DNA of 48,348 nt from Acidobacteriota bacterium (GTDB taxonomy: Bacteria > Acidobacteriota > Vicinamibacteria > Vicinamibacterales > JAFNAJ01): NCBI GenBank assembly GCA_023384575.1, contig JAHDVP010000018.1, forward strand, positions 1 through 48,348, in the 5' to 3' direction. A program made the position numbers and the translations under genes. How positions within the stretch are numbered: position 1 is the first letter of the stretch; every line of letters starts with the position of its first letter. Below, piece by piece: positions 25,066 to 33,285 of the stretch. The notes beneath the pieces were generated by a model, which worked only from the letters and a program-made list of their open reading frames with translations, made no database searches and was not told the DNA's origin.

Positions 25066-26204
25066 CGGGCGGTCCCGGCCAGGTTCGGATGGCCGCCGTA
25101 CTGATGCCAGATGCGGCAGGTGCCCTCGCTGCTCACCATGCAGGCGCCGACGGGCGCCTCGGGCAGGCACGTCGTGCCGAAGAGCGAGCAGTCGGTGGGC
25201 GAGGCCCGGCCGATCATGATCTCGCCGCAGATGCACTCGGTCGCGGCCTCGCCGGCGCCACCTGCACGGCGCGCACCCAGCCCGAAGCGGACGCGCGCGT
25301 CGACGTGCGCCCAGTCCGGCCGGAGCTCCAGGTTGCCGTCGGGGACCCACGCGATGCCCCGCCACTGGCCGCCGGCGAGCCGGAACACCTTCCAGAGCTG
25401 CTGCTGGGCGTTCAGGTTGCCCTCCGCGGACACGCAGCGGGGGTACATGTTGACGACCACCGGCTGGCGATCGCGGACGAGCTCGACGAGGCGGACGAGC
25501 GCGGCGAGGATGTCGAGCGGCTCGAAGCCGGCGACGACGACCGGGGCCGAGTGGCGGGCCGCGAGCGGCTCGAACAGCTTCCAGCCGGTGATGATCGCCG
25601 CATGGCCCGCGGCCAGAAAGCCCTCGATGCGCGTGTCGGGCAGCGCCGCCACGAGCTCCATGGCCGGCGGCACGTACTTGTGGGCCGAGAGCACCGAGAA
25701 GTTGGGCGGCAGCTCGCCCAGCACGACGGCCGCCGTCGCCACCGCCGTGGTCTCGAAGCCGGTGGCGAAGAAGACGACCTCGTCGGTGGTCTGGCGGGCG
25801 AGGTCGACCGCCTGCGCCACGCTGTAGACGACGTGCACCCGTCCGCCGTCGGCCTGCACGTCGGCCAGGGAGCGGGTCGTGCCGGGGACGCGCATCATGT
25901 CGCCATAGGTGGCCACGCGCGCGCCGCGCGCGGCCAGATCCACCGCCTCGTCGACCTCCGGCATGTCGGTGATGCACACCGGGCAGCCGGGCCCCATGAT
26001 GACGTCGAGCCCCTTCGGCAGGACGGCCCGCAGGCCGAACTTGGCGATGGCCTGCTCGTGGCTGCCGCAGACGTGCATGACGGTCACGGGAGCATGGTCG
26101 ATCTGGGCCACCGTCCGCGCGAGCGTCCGCACGAGCCGCTCGGCCCGCGTCGGGTCGCGGAACTTGAGCTGCCTGACCGCCGCGGCGACGTCAGGACCGT
26201 TCAT
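25062..26204 (-). CDS. hypD: [NiFe]-hydrogenase maturation protein HypD
   Basis: A 380-residue iron-sulfur protein that, with HypC, assembles the Fe(CN)2CO group. Conserved sites are all present: VCGSHE (C46), GPGCPVC (C73, C76), GFETT, and the C-terminal Cys set around CICGEIMIG, TTCLPEAPVGACMVSSEGTC, which holds the [4Fe-4S] cluster. The length is normal for the family. The 5' end overlaps hypC by 14 bases and the 3' end overlaps hypE, so translation is coupled throughout. Confidence 0.97.
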   Translation of the reverse strand: MNGPDVAAAVRQLKFRDPTRAERLVRTLARTVAQIDHAPVTVMHVCGSHEQAIAKFGLRAVLPKGLDVIMGPGCPVCITDMPEVDEAVDLAARGARVATYGDMMRVPGTTRSLADVQADGGRVHVVYSVAQAVDLARQTTDEVVFFATGFETTAVATAAVVLGELPPNFSVLSAHKYVPPAMELVAALPDTRIEGFLAAGHAAIITGWKLFEPLAARHSAPVVVAGFEPLDILAALVRLVELVRDRQPVVVNMYPRCVSAEGNLNAQQQLWKVFRLAGGQWRGIAWVPDGNLELRPDWAHVDARVRFGLGARRAGGAGEAATECICGEIMIGRASPTDCSLFGTTCLPEAPVGACMVSSEGTCRIWHQYGGHPNLAGTAR

Positions 26205-26490
26205 GGCTCCGCTCCCGCGCCGCGTCCATCTCGCCCCGCACGTCGTCGGCCATCAGGTCGCCCTGTGCGCCGGCTTCGGCCAGCAGTTCCTCGTAGAGCG
26301 CCAGCGTGCCCTCGATGTCCTCCTCAGGGATGCGGCGGATCGCGAACCCGACGTGGTTGAGGATGTAGTCGCCGGGCTGCACCGGTTCGTCGACCAGCTC
26401 GAGGCGCACGTCACGGCGCACGCCCCAAAAATCGACCGTGGCCATCAGGCCGTTGACCTCGACGACGCGTCCGGGCACACCAAGACACAT
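26191..26490 (-). CDS. hypC: [NiFe]-hydrogenase maturation chaperone HypC
   Basis: A 99-residue HypC/HybG chaperone. It begins MCLGVPGRV, with the essential Cys directly after the initiator Met, and has the GDYILNHVGFAI motif. The C-terminal extension of about 25 charged residues is a little longer than usual. A strong AGGAGGAG ribosome site (26503-26496) and a CATAAT -10 box (26520-26515) precede it, so hypCDE probably has its own promoter downstream of the regulator gene. Confidence 0.95.
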   Translation of the reverse strand: MCLGVPGRVVEVNGLMATVDFWGVRRDVRLELVDEPVQPGDYILNHVGFAIRRIPEEDIEGTLALYEELLAEAGAQGDLMADDVRGEMDAARERSHERS

Positions 26491-26495
26491 GTCCG

Positions 26496-26520
26496 CTCCT
26501 CCTGGGTCCTTGCCATTATG
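26496..26520 (-). promoter_or_regulatory. hypC promoter -10 and ribosome-binding site
   Basis: On the minus strand CATAAT (5/6 to consensus, 26520-26515) is followed by AGGAGGAG (26503-26496), five bases before the hypC ATG. The -35 is not obvious. Confidence 0.5.
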
Positions 26521-26574
26521 CGACGAGACGGGACGCGCGCCGGCGGATTTCCGCGGGGCGGAAGAGCCGTCGGT

Positions 26575-26922
26575 TCAGGGCGCGGCGGGTCCGTCGGGCG
26601 GGGTGAGCCGGCGAATGGACGACACCACCGTCTCGAGGTACTCCGCGTACCGGAGCAGGGCGCGGCGGCCGGCCGGGGTCAGGCGAAACTCCGTCCGGCG
26701 CGCGGGCCGCTGGCCGAGGCGTGACGCGGCGACGTAGCCCACCTCCTCCAGGCGGCGGGCGTGCACCGACAGGTTGCCGTCGGTGAGCCCCAGTCGTTGC
26801 CTCAGGGCCGTAAAGGACAGGGGCTGCTCGCTGGCCAGGCTCGTCAGGATGGCGAGCCGGACCCGATCGTGCACGACCGGGTCGGCCAGCGGATCGTCGC
26901 GCCGGGGCGTGGCAGCGTCCAC
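26575..26922 (-). CDS. Winged-helix transcriptional regulator (MarR/ArsR-like)
   Basis: A 115-residue single-domain DNA-binding protein. Residues of about 20-95 form a winged helix: VVHDRVRLAILTSLASEQPLSF, then LRQRLGLTDGNLSVHARRLEEVGYV (recognition helix) and RRTEFRLTPAGRRALLRY (wing). This is the short family with a conserved LTDGNLSVHARRLE-like core often annotated as a transcriptional regulator; the ligand is unknown and no metal-binding Cys cluster is visible. The start is GTG 26922; a TAGAAT -10 box (26934-26929) ends six bases upstream with a CAGACA -35 at 16 bp, so the mRNA is probably leaderless. It lies 84 bases upstream of hypC on the same strand. Confidence 0.85.
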   Translation of the reverse strand: MDAATPRRDDPLADPVVHDRVRLAILTSLASEQPLSFTALRQRLGLTDGNLSVHARRLEEVGYVAASRLGQRPARRTEFRLTPAGRRALLRYAEYLETVVSSIRRLTPPDGPAAP

Positions 26923-27071
26923 GAGGCGATTCTACCCCCTCGGGTGCGGATGTCTGATGGCGCCCGATTCGGCTACGATGATGCCGTGGTCAGCAGCACG
27001 TGGTGGGAGCGAGCCCATCGGGGTGGGTGGAGGGCGACCGACGCAAGGTGGACCTGCGATCGAGGCGGGGT

Positions 27072-29561
27072 ATGACGTCGCGTGAGCGCGTGGTGCTCGG
27101 TCTGTTCATGGGCGTGCTGGCGCTCGTCGGCGCGGGACGGGTCGAAGGCCGGCAGGTCGCGGTGAGGTTCGGCGGCGGCATCGTGCGGGGCATCGTCACC
27201 TCGCAGCAGCAGGCCATGCCCATCGCCGCCGTGATCGTGGACGTGCTCGAGGCGGCGTCAGGGCGCATCGTGGCGAGCGCCCGCACCGGCGAGGACGGCC
27301 GCTACGAGGTCGGCGGGCTGGCGCCGGGCCTTTACACCGTTCGGGCCACGCTCGTCGGCTTCGATCCTGCCGTCACGCCCCCGGTCGAGGTCACGGCCGA
27401 TCGACCGGTCGACGTCTCGCTCGATCTGCGCGTGTCGACATTCACTGAGATCGTCTCGGTGGTCGCGCCGGCTCGATCGACGATCGGCGGCGAGATCGAG
27501 CCTGGCGAGCGGACCGTGTCGGGCCGCCTGCTCGATGTGGCGCCGCTGCCCGGCGACGACCTGCAGGCGCTCTTCACGCTGCTGCCGGGTGTCGTGCGGG
27601 GGCCGGAGGGCCGCCTGCGGCTCAAGGGCGACCTGCCGTCACAGGGCGCGGTGCTCGTGAGCGGGGTCAACGTCGGCGATCCGGTGACCGGCGATTTCGC
27701 CTTCGAGCTGCCCAACGACGCGGTGGAGTCGGTCGAGGTCCTCGGCAGCCCGTACCTGGCCGAGTACGGGCGGTTCAGCGCTGGTGTGGCCACCGTGACG
27801 ACTCGTCGCGCCGGTGATACCTGGAAGTACTCGGTGAACAGCTTCGTGCCGCGGCCGCTCAAGCGTCCCGACGAGACGTTCAAGTTCCGCGGGCTCCGCT
27901 CGTTCTCACCCCGGGCGACGATCGGTGGACCGCTCGTCGCCGACCGGCTGTGGCTCACCGAGGCGGTCCAGTACCGCTACGTCCGGACGCCGATGAAGAG
28001 CCAGGAGGGCGAGCCGACGACCGACCTGCGGAGCCTCGACGTGTTCACGCGGCTCGACGCGCACCTCTCGACCCGTCACACGCTGACCGGCGGGCTCGTG
28101 GTGTTCCCGCGCGAGATCGAGAAGGTCAACCTCAACACGTTCGTCACGCCGGCTGCCACCCCTGACTTCGAGCAGCGAGGCTTCCAGGCCGGCGTGCAGG
28201 ACAACCTCGTGCTGGCGGCCACGACGGTCGTCGAGTCGACGTTCAGCGTGCGCAAGTACGACGTGGACATCGAGCGGCGCGGCGGCGAGGCGATGGTGCT
28301 CACGCCGTCGGGTATCTCGGGCAGCTTCTACAACGAGCAGACGCGGCGCACGCGCACGGTGCAGGGCGTCGCCGTGCTCTCTCACGCGCCGTCGTCCGGG
28401 TGGTTCGGGGCGCACCTGTTCCGGGTCGGCATCGACGTCTCGCACGCCCGGTATACGGGCACGAGCCAGAGTGGGCGTGTCGAGATCAGGCGCAGTGATG
28501 GCACGCTGGCGGAGGTCGGGACCTTCGGCGACCTCACGCGCCAGCGCCAGGAGAGCGTCGACCTGGCGCTCTTCGTCCAGGACCGATGGCGCGTGTCCGA
28601 GCGCCTGTCGCTCGACCTGGGGCTTCGCGTCGACCGCGATGGCGTGGTGGACCACTTCAACGCGAACCCGCGCATTGGAGTGGTCTACAGCCTCGATCGC
28701 GACGGGCGTACCGTGGCTCGCGGCGGCCTCGGGCTCTTCTCGGTCCGGACGCCCTACAACGTCGCGGCCCTTCCGACGCTCGAGCGGCCGACCTACGCCA
28801 GCTTCGATCGTGACGGTCGAGTCGTCGTCGAGCCCGTACGGCTCGACTTCGGATTGCCCGCCCGGCTCGAGACGCCATCGAGCCGGGTGTGGAGCGTCGA
28901 GCTCCAGCACCGTCTCTCGCGCGCCGTGGCGATCAAGGTCGGCCACCTCGAGCGTGACGGCAAGGACGGCTTCTACCTGGAGCCCGAGATCGAGCGCGGC
29001 CGGATCGCCCTTCGCAACGACGGGCGCAGCCGGTACCGTGAGGTCGAGGTCACGGCGAGGTACGTGCCGGGTCCGCGGCTGGACCTGCAGGCGTCGTACG
29101 TCTGGTCGCGCGCCCGTGGCGACCTGAACTCCGTCGACACGTACTACGGCAACTTCCGCTGGCCCGTCGTCCGTCCCAACGCGTACGCGCGGACGGGCAC
29201 CGACGTGCCGCACCGGGTTCTCGTGCGCGGCGCCATCGTGCTGCCATGGAAGATCGACCTGCTGCCCGTCGTCGAGCTGCGCAGCGGCTTCCCCTGGTCG
29301 GCCGTCAGCGAGACCCAGACCTTCGTGGGCGAGCGCAACGCCGCCGGCCGGCTGCCCGCCGTCCGTACGATCGATCTGTCGATTTCCCGCCCGGTGAAGC
29401 TGATGAAGTTCCGCCCGCGGGTGGGGCTCCGCCTCTTCAACGTGCTCGGCAGCGAGGCCTCGCGCGACGTGCAGCAGAATCTCGCGTCACCGGACTTCGG
29501 GCGCTTTTACAACCCCATCGAGCGATCGATTGGCTTCGTGTTCCAGTTCGGCGGGACGTGA
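27072..29561 (+). CDS. TonB-dependent receptor-like outer-membrane protein with carboxypeptidase-regulatory domain
   Basis: An 829-residue exported protein. A signal-like N-terminus (ERVVLGLFMGVLALVGAGRVEG) is followed by a carboxypeptidase regulatory-like domain (GRIVASARTGEDGRYEVGGLAPGLYTVRATLVGF, about residues 40-115), then a plug-like region (VSGVNVGDPVTGDF, VEVLGSPYLAEYGRFSAGVATVTTRRAG) and a long beta-barrel. This is the layout of the Oar/TonB-receptor-like proteins that are abundant in Acidobacteriota. The substrate is unknown. ATG 27072 was chosen because GAGG at 27062-27065 precedes it by six bases; the open frame extends 24 codons upstream. It is divergent from the winged-helix regulator. 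Confidence 0.9.
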   Translation: MTSRERVVLGLFMGVLALVGAGRVEGRQVAVRFGGGIVRGIVTSQQQAMPIAAVIVDVLEAASGRIVASARTGEDGRYEVGGLAPGLYTVRATLVGFDPAVTPPVEVTADRPVDVSLDLRVSTFTEIVSVVAPARSTIGGEIEPGERTVSGRLLDVAPLPGDDLQALFTLLPGVVRGPEGRLRLKGDLPSQGAVLVSGVNVGDPVTGDFAFELPNDAVESVEVLGSPYLAEYGRFSAGVATVTTRRAGDTWKYSVNSFVPRPLKRPDETFKFRGLRSFSPRATIGGPLVADRLWLTEAVQYRYVRTPMKSQEGEPTTDLRSLDVFTRLDAHLSTRHTLTGGLVVFPREIEKVNLNTFVTPAATPDFEQRGFQAGVQDNLVLAATTVVESTFSVRKYDVDIERRGGEAMVLTPSGISGSFYNEQTRRTRTVQGVAVLSHAPSSGWFGAHLFRVGIDVSHARYTGTSQSGRVEIRRSDGTLAEVGTFGDLTRQRQESVDLALFVQDRWRVSERLSLDLGLRVDRDGVVDHFNANPRIGVVYSLDRDGRTVARGGLGLFSVRTPYNVAALPTLERPTYASFDRDGRVVVEPVRLDFGLPARLETPSSRVWSVELQHRLSRAVAIKVGHLERDGKDGFYLEPEIERGRIALRNDGRSRYREVEVTARYVPGPRLDLQASYVWSRARGDLNSVDTYYGNFRWPVVRPNAYARTGTDVPHRVLVRGAIVLPWKIDLLPVVELRSGFPWSAVSETQTFVGERNAAGRLPAVRTIDLSISRPVKLMKFRPRVGLRLFNVLGSEASRDVQQNLASPDFGRFYNPIERSIGFVFQFGGT

Positions 29562-29582
29562 CGCCCACCGCCTCCGTCCGTC

Positions 29583-29712
29583 GCGCCGGGGCTACGGCTC
29601 AGCGGGATGGAGGCGCTCACCTCTCACAGCCGTAGCGCCGGGGCTTCGGCTCGGCGGGATGGAGGCGCCCACCTCTTACATCCGGAGCGCCGGGGCTTCA
29701 GCACCGGCGATT
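29583..29712. repeat. 52-bp tandem repeat, about 2.5 copies
   Basis: Units begin with GCGCCGGGGCT at 29583, 29635 and 29687, exactly 52 bp apart; copies 1 and 2 also share GCGGGATGGAGGCGC and CACCTCT. The element fills most of the gap between the receptor stop (29561) and the next gene's stop (29717). A degenerate relative, partly inverted, lies at 42801-42864. Confidence 0.85.
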
Positions 29713-29716
29713 GCCG

Positions 29717-30412
29717 CTACCGGCGCTCGACTCCGGACACGCGGCTCCCCACCTCCGCATGCGCTTCGAGCACCGATGTGTTCGAGCCCCGTGCTGAGAT
29801 CGATGTCACGCGCCCCTGCGGGAGCAGCGCCAATCCGATCAGGAAGGCCAGCGTCGTGAAGAAGGCGACGTAGCCCGTGGCGGGCGTGTCGGGCGCCGCG
29901 CCGAGCGCGCCGAGCGTCACGCCGTCGACGAGCGTGGCCACCACGCGCCGCGCCAGCCCGCCGGTCGGGTCGTACAGCGCCGCAAGCACCACGTGCTTGA
30001 ACACGAAGGCACCCCCGAAGATGACGAGGAGGCTCCGCATCAGTCTGGGCGGGTCGGGGCGTGCCGCGAGCGTGTTCCAGAGCAGCAGCAAGTAGAACAG
30101 GTTGCCGAAGAGGTTGAGCAGCCCGGATTCCGGCGTGAGGCTGTTGAACACCTGGCTCGCTGCCGCGAAGAGCGTGGCGAGCAGCACTCCGCCCGACACC
30201 AGGGCAAGACCGTCGCGGCCAGGCCCGAACAGCAGGTCCACGCGCAGCACGCCAGTGCGCACGAGTACGCCCACCAGCATGAGCCCGAGCACCAGAGCCA
30301 TGAGCGGCGGCGGCACGAAGAGCAGGCCGCCCCCGGCCTCGACACGAAGGCCACCGAAGAGGGCGACCGTCAGCAACAGCAACGGCAGGACGATGGCCTC
30401 GCGGACGATCAT
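29717..30412 (-). CDS. Conserved integral membrane protein, function unknown
   Basis: A 231-residue hydrophobic protein with about six membrane segments (for example AIVLPLLLLTVALFGGL, LMALVLGLMLVGVLV, GNLFYLLLLWNTLA and a C-terminal GYVAFFTTLAFLIGLALL). I do not recognise a named family. Its start overlaps the stop of the TPR-like gene upstream (ATGA at 30412-30409), so the two are translationally coupled and probably act together at the inner membrane. The last 25 residues are polar and cytoplasmic or periplasmic. It is convergent with the TonB-receptor-like gene. Confidence 0.8.
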   Translation of the reverse strand: MIVREAIVLPLLLLTVALFGGLRVEAGGGLLFVPPPLMALVLGLMLVGVLVRTGVLRVDLLFGPGRDGLALVSGGVLLATLFAAASQVFNSLTPESGLLNLFGNLFYLLLLWNTLAARPDPPRLMRSLLVIFGGAFVFKHVVLAALYDPTGGLARRVVATLVDGVTLGALGAAPDTPATGYVAFFTTLAFLIGLALLPQGRVTSISARGSNTSVLEAHAEVGSRVSGVERR

Positions 30413-30894
30413 CGCCGCTCCCGGAAGACCCGCAGCGGGTTCAGATCGGACCACTCCCGGGAGAGTCCCTGGACGATTTCCGCCCGCAGTTCGTCGGCCG
30501 TCTTCAGGCCGAGCCGGTCGTCGTCGACGACGATGCGCCCGCCTGGCGCCACACGGATGGCTCTGTCGACTGCGGCGAGCGCTTCGTTCATCATCGCGTC
30601 GTCGTGGTAGACGCGGCCCCAGCCCTGGCGGTAGTAGCTGTACGCGATGTAGAACTGCGTTGTCGCGTCGCGCCCGGCGGGGTCGGCGCGTGCGAAGGCC
30701 GCCCGCGCCTCGACGAACCGGTCGCGGTGGAAGTAGTCGAGGCCCTCGTCGAAGTTCACGCGATCGACGGCGTACGCCCCGAAGGTCGACGTGACACCCC
30801 CGGCCACCTCGGCGAGCGTCGTCGGCTGAGACGCGTAGATCCAGACGATGAGCGCCCCGTACGCGGCGACGCACGCCAGCCCCAGCCACCGCAC
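30409..30894 (-). CDS. Membrane-anchored TPR-like protein
   Basis: At least 161 residues. One N-terminal membrane segment (LGLACVAAYGALIVWIYAS) precedes a soluble region with TPR-like helices: FDEGLDYFHRDRFVEARAAFARADP, FYIAYSYYRQGWG and NEALAAVDRAIRVAPGG. It probably scaffolds the membrane protein encoded downstream. The start is uncertain. GTG 30894 is the first standard start but has no ribosome site and falls just before the membrane segment. An in-frame ATC at 30960 sits six bases after a perfect GGAGG (30971-30967) and would add 22 residues ending in basic RRWRLTPAH, a plausible cytoplasmic tail. No standard start codon accompanies that ribosome site. Confidence 0.75.
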   Translation of the reverse strand: MRWLGLACVAAYGALIVWIYASQPTTLAEVAGGVTSTFGAYAVDRVNFDEGLDYFHRDRFVEARAAFARADPAGRDATTQFYIAYSYYRQGWGRVYHDDAMMNEALAAVDRAIRVAPGGRIVVDDDRLGLKTADELRAEIVQGLSREWSDLNPLRVFRERR

Positions 30895-31083
30895 GTGAGC
30901 GGGCGTGAGCCGCCACCGCCTCGCAGGGGTCTCGCCCGGAGGTCCTGCCGTGCTACCGATGTCGCACCTCCGCGTTCGATCTTGCCACGCCCCGCACTCC
31001 GTCGTGAAGAACCTCGATTGGCAACGGGCCTTCGCGGGGCCGGCGAGCGCGTCGTGATAGGCTCGATCGCTGGGGCCACGGCA

Positions 31084-31797
31084 ATGGACACGGCGGGACG
31101 TCACATCGGCGGACGCGAGCCGGCATCGAGCGGCGCGAGCCCCGTCACCGTCCGGACGAGACGGGCGCACGCGCCGCTCAGACGGTTCGTCTGGTATCAG
31201 CGCCTCCACGCGTGGGCGCTGTGGAAGGGCTGGCCCCGCCACGAACGGGCCGTCGAGCCCGCCAAGCGTTCGCTGATCGGCCGGCTCGAGGGCGTCGTCG
31301 TCGAGATCGGACCCGGTTCCGGGGCGTGCCTGCGGTACTACCGCCGCGGTGTCCGGTGGGTGGGCATCGAGCCCAACTTCCACGCCCACGCGTACCTCGA
31401 GGCACGCGCCCGCGAATGCGGACTCGACGCCCGCGTGCAGGAAGGGGTCGCCGAGCGGTTGCCTCTGCCCGACGAGTCGGTCGACGCGGTCGTCAGCTCG
31501 CTCGTGCTGTGCACGGTCGGTGACCTCGACGCCACGCTGCGGGAGATCCGTCGCGTGTTGAAGCCTGGCGGCCGGTTCGTGTTCATCGAGCACGTGGCGG
31601 CGCCGGCCGGTACCTGGCTGCGTAGGGTGCAGCGCCTCGTGCGGTGGCCCCAGGGCGTCATCGCCGACGGCTGCCGGCCCGATCGCGAGACCTGGCGGGC
31701 GATCGAGGCCGCCGGCTTCTCGCACGTCGTGACGTGCCACGATCGGCTGCCGGTGCCCGTCGTCGGCCCGCACATCATGGGCCTGGCGGTGAAGTGA
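31084..31797 (+). CDS. Class I SAM-dependent methyltransferase, METTL7-like
   Basis: A 237-residue methyltransferase. Motif I is VVEIGPGSGACLRYY, the acidic motif II is VGIEPN, and motif IV/post motifs are AVVSSLVLCTVGDLDATLREIRRVLKPGGRFVFIEHV. The combination of CTVGDLD, FIEHV and the C-terminal DGCRPDRETWRAIEAAGFS resembles METTL7-type proteins, which methylate thiols or small lipophilic compounds; the substrate is not established here. The start ATG at 31084 follows a possible -10 TAGGCT (31058-31063) by about 20 bases. It is divergent from the TPR gene and convergent with nhaC, 24 bases apart. Confidence 0.88.
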   Translation: MDTAGRHIGGREPASSGASPVTVRTRRAHAPLRRFVWYQRLHAWALWKGWPRHERAVEPAKRSLIGRLEGVVVEIGPGSGACLRYYRRGVRWVGIEPNFHAHAYLEARARECGLDARVQEGVAERLPLPDESVDAVVSSLVLCTVGDLDATLREIRRVLKPGGRFVFIEHVAAPAGTWLRRVQRLVRWPQGVIADGCRPDRETWRAIEAAGFSHVVTCHDRLPVPVVGPHIMGLAVK

Positions 31798-31821
31798 GGC
31801 CGGGCCGCGTCACGACCGGCG

Positions 31822-33285
31822 TCAGGCGTCCTGCTCGCTGCCCGCCTCGATCTTCTCCATCGTGAAGCCGGTGAACCCGTAGATGGCGAGCACCACCGGG
31901 TTGATCAGGTTGAAGAACGCGTAGGGGAGGTACGCGAAGGTCGCCACGCCGAGCGTCTGCGCCATGAAGGCGCCGCAGGTGTTCCAGGGCACGAGCGGCG
32001 AGGTCAGCGTGCCGGCGCCCTCGAGGGCCCGCGAGAGGTTCTTCGGGGCGAGACCGCGTCGCTGGTACTCCGCGCGGAACATGCGCCCGGGAATGACGAT
32101 GGCGATGTACTGGTCGGAGGCCACGATGTTCATCCCGACCGACGTGGCGAGCGTCGCGAGGACGAGGCTGCCGGTGCCGCGGACGAACCCGAGGATGCCG
32201 TCGGCGATGCGCTCGAGCATCCTGGTCGTCTCCATGACGGCGCCGAACATCATCGCCGACAGGATCAGCCAGACCGTCGTCAGCATGCTCGACATGCCGC
32301 CGCGCGACAGCAGCTCGTCGAGGGCCTCGTTGCCCGAGGCGAGCTTGAAGCCGTCGAACAGCGACATCCAGGCGCCCTTCACGAGGCCGGCCCAGGCCGG
32401 CAGCTCGGGCGAGGCGGCATAGGTCAGCACTGCGCCTGGCTGGAAGGCGACCGCGAAGAGGCAGCCGACGAGCGAGCCGAGGAAGAGCGCCGGGAACGCC
32501 GGCATGCGCCTGATCACCAGGGCGATCACGAACAGCACCGGTAACAGGAGGTGCAGGCCGAGGCGAAAACTGCCAGAGAGCGCCTGCTGGATGGCGGCAA
32601 CGCTGGCCGTGTCGCGCGGGGCCGCCTCCCGCATGCCCACGGTGGTGAACAGCGCCAGCGCGATGACCATGGCCGGCGTCGCCGACCAGACCATGTGGCG
32701 GATGTGCGTGAAGAGGTCGGTGCCCGCCATGGCCGGCGCGAGGTTCGTCGTGTCGGAGAGCGGCGACATCTTGTCGCCGAAGTAAGCCCCCGAGACGACC
32801 GCGCCGGCCGCCAGGCCCGCGTTGAGGTCCTGCGCCACGCCGATGCCGATGAGCGCGACGCCGACCGTGCCCGCCGTCGTCCACGAGCTGCCGGTGCAGA
32901 TCGAGACGAGCGCGCAGATGAGGCACGCACTCGGGAAGAAGACGGCCGGCGTCAGCATCGACAGCCCGTAGTAGATCATCGTCGGCACGATGCCGGCGAG
33001 AATCCACGACCCGATGAGCGCACCCACGGTGAGGAGGATGATGATCGCGCCGAGCGACAGCGAGATGCCGTGGACGATGCCCTTTTCGATGCTCTTCCAG
33101 GGATGGCCGTGGAGCACGCCGATGAGGATCGCCACGCCCGCGGCCAGCATCAGCGCGATCTGGTTCGGCCCGGCCGACGAGTCGTCGCCGAAGAACGCCA
33201 CCGACGCCGCGAGCAGGCCGATGAGGGCCGCCACGGGTACGAGCGAGATTGCGAGGGACGGGGTCCGGCCGGTCGGCGTGGTCAT
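31822..33285 (-). CDS. nhaC: NhaC-family Na+/H+ antiporter
   Basis: A 487-residue inner-membrane antiporter with about 12 hydrophobic segments. The family pattern is clear: GALIGSWILAGIVPTMIYYGL, TGSSWTTAGTVGVALIGI, GAYFGDKMSPLSDTTNLAPAMAG and SPLVPWNTCGAFMAQTLGV. Such proteins export Na+ for H+, although some relatives exchange organic substrates. The start ATG at 33285 was chosen because GGAGGAG (33294-33288) precedes it and the -10 box TATCAT (33311-33306) lies upstream; an in-frame ATG at 33315 would precede the transcript. There are no neighbouring genes of obvious related function. Confidence 0.92.
   Translation of the reverse strand: MTTPTGRTPSLAISLVPVAALIGLLAASVAFFGDDSSAGPNQIALMLAAGVAILIGVLHGHPWKSIEKGIVHGISLSLGAIIILLTVGALIGSWILAGIVPTMIYYGLSMLTPAVFFPSACLICALVSICTGSSWTTAGTVGVALIGIGVAQDLNAGLAAGAVVSGAYFGDKMSPLSDTTNLAPAMAGTDLFTHIRHMVWSATPAMVIALALFTTVGMREAAPRDTASVAAIQQALSGSFRLGLHLLLPVLFVIALVIRRMPAFPALFLGSLVGCLFAVAFQPGAVLTYAASPELPAWAGLVKGAWMSLFDGFKLASGNEALDELLSRGGMSSMLTTVWLILSAMMFGAVMETTRMLERIADGILGFVRGTGSLVLATLATSVGMNIVASDQYIAIVIPGRMFRAEYQRRGLAPKNLSRALEGAGTLTSPLVPWNTCGAFMAQTLGVATFAYLPYAFFNLINPVVLAIYGFTGFTMEKIEAGSEQDA

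Noticed and set aside
24013-25977. 654-codon frame as one long HypE protein
   Set aside because: The upstream part is antisense-type sequence overlapping hypD in another frame; HypE begins at 25065 with its family N-terminus and an ATGA overlap.
29583-29712. CRISPR array
   Set aside because: The repeated unit is contiguous (52 bp with no unique spacers) and no cas gene is nearby; the heptamer array at 37456 is likewise not CRISPR.
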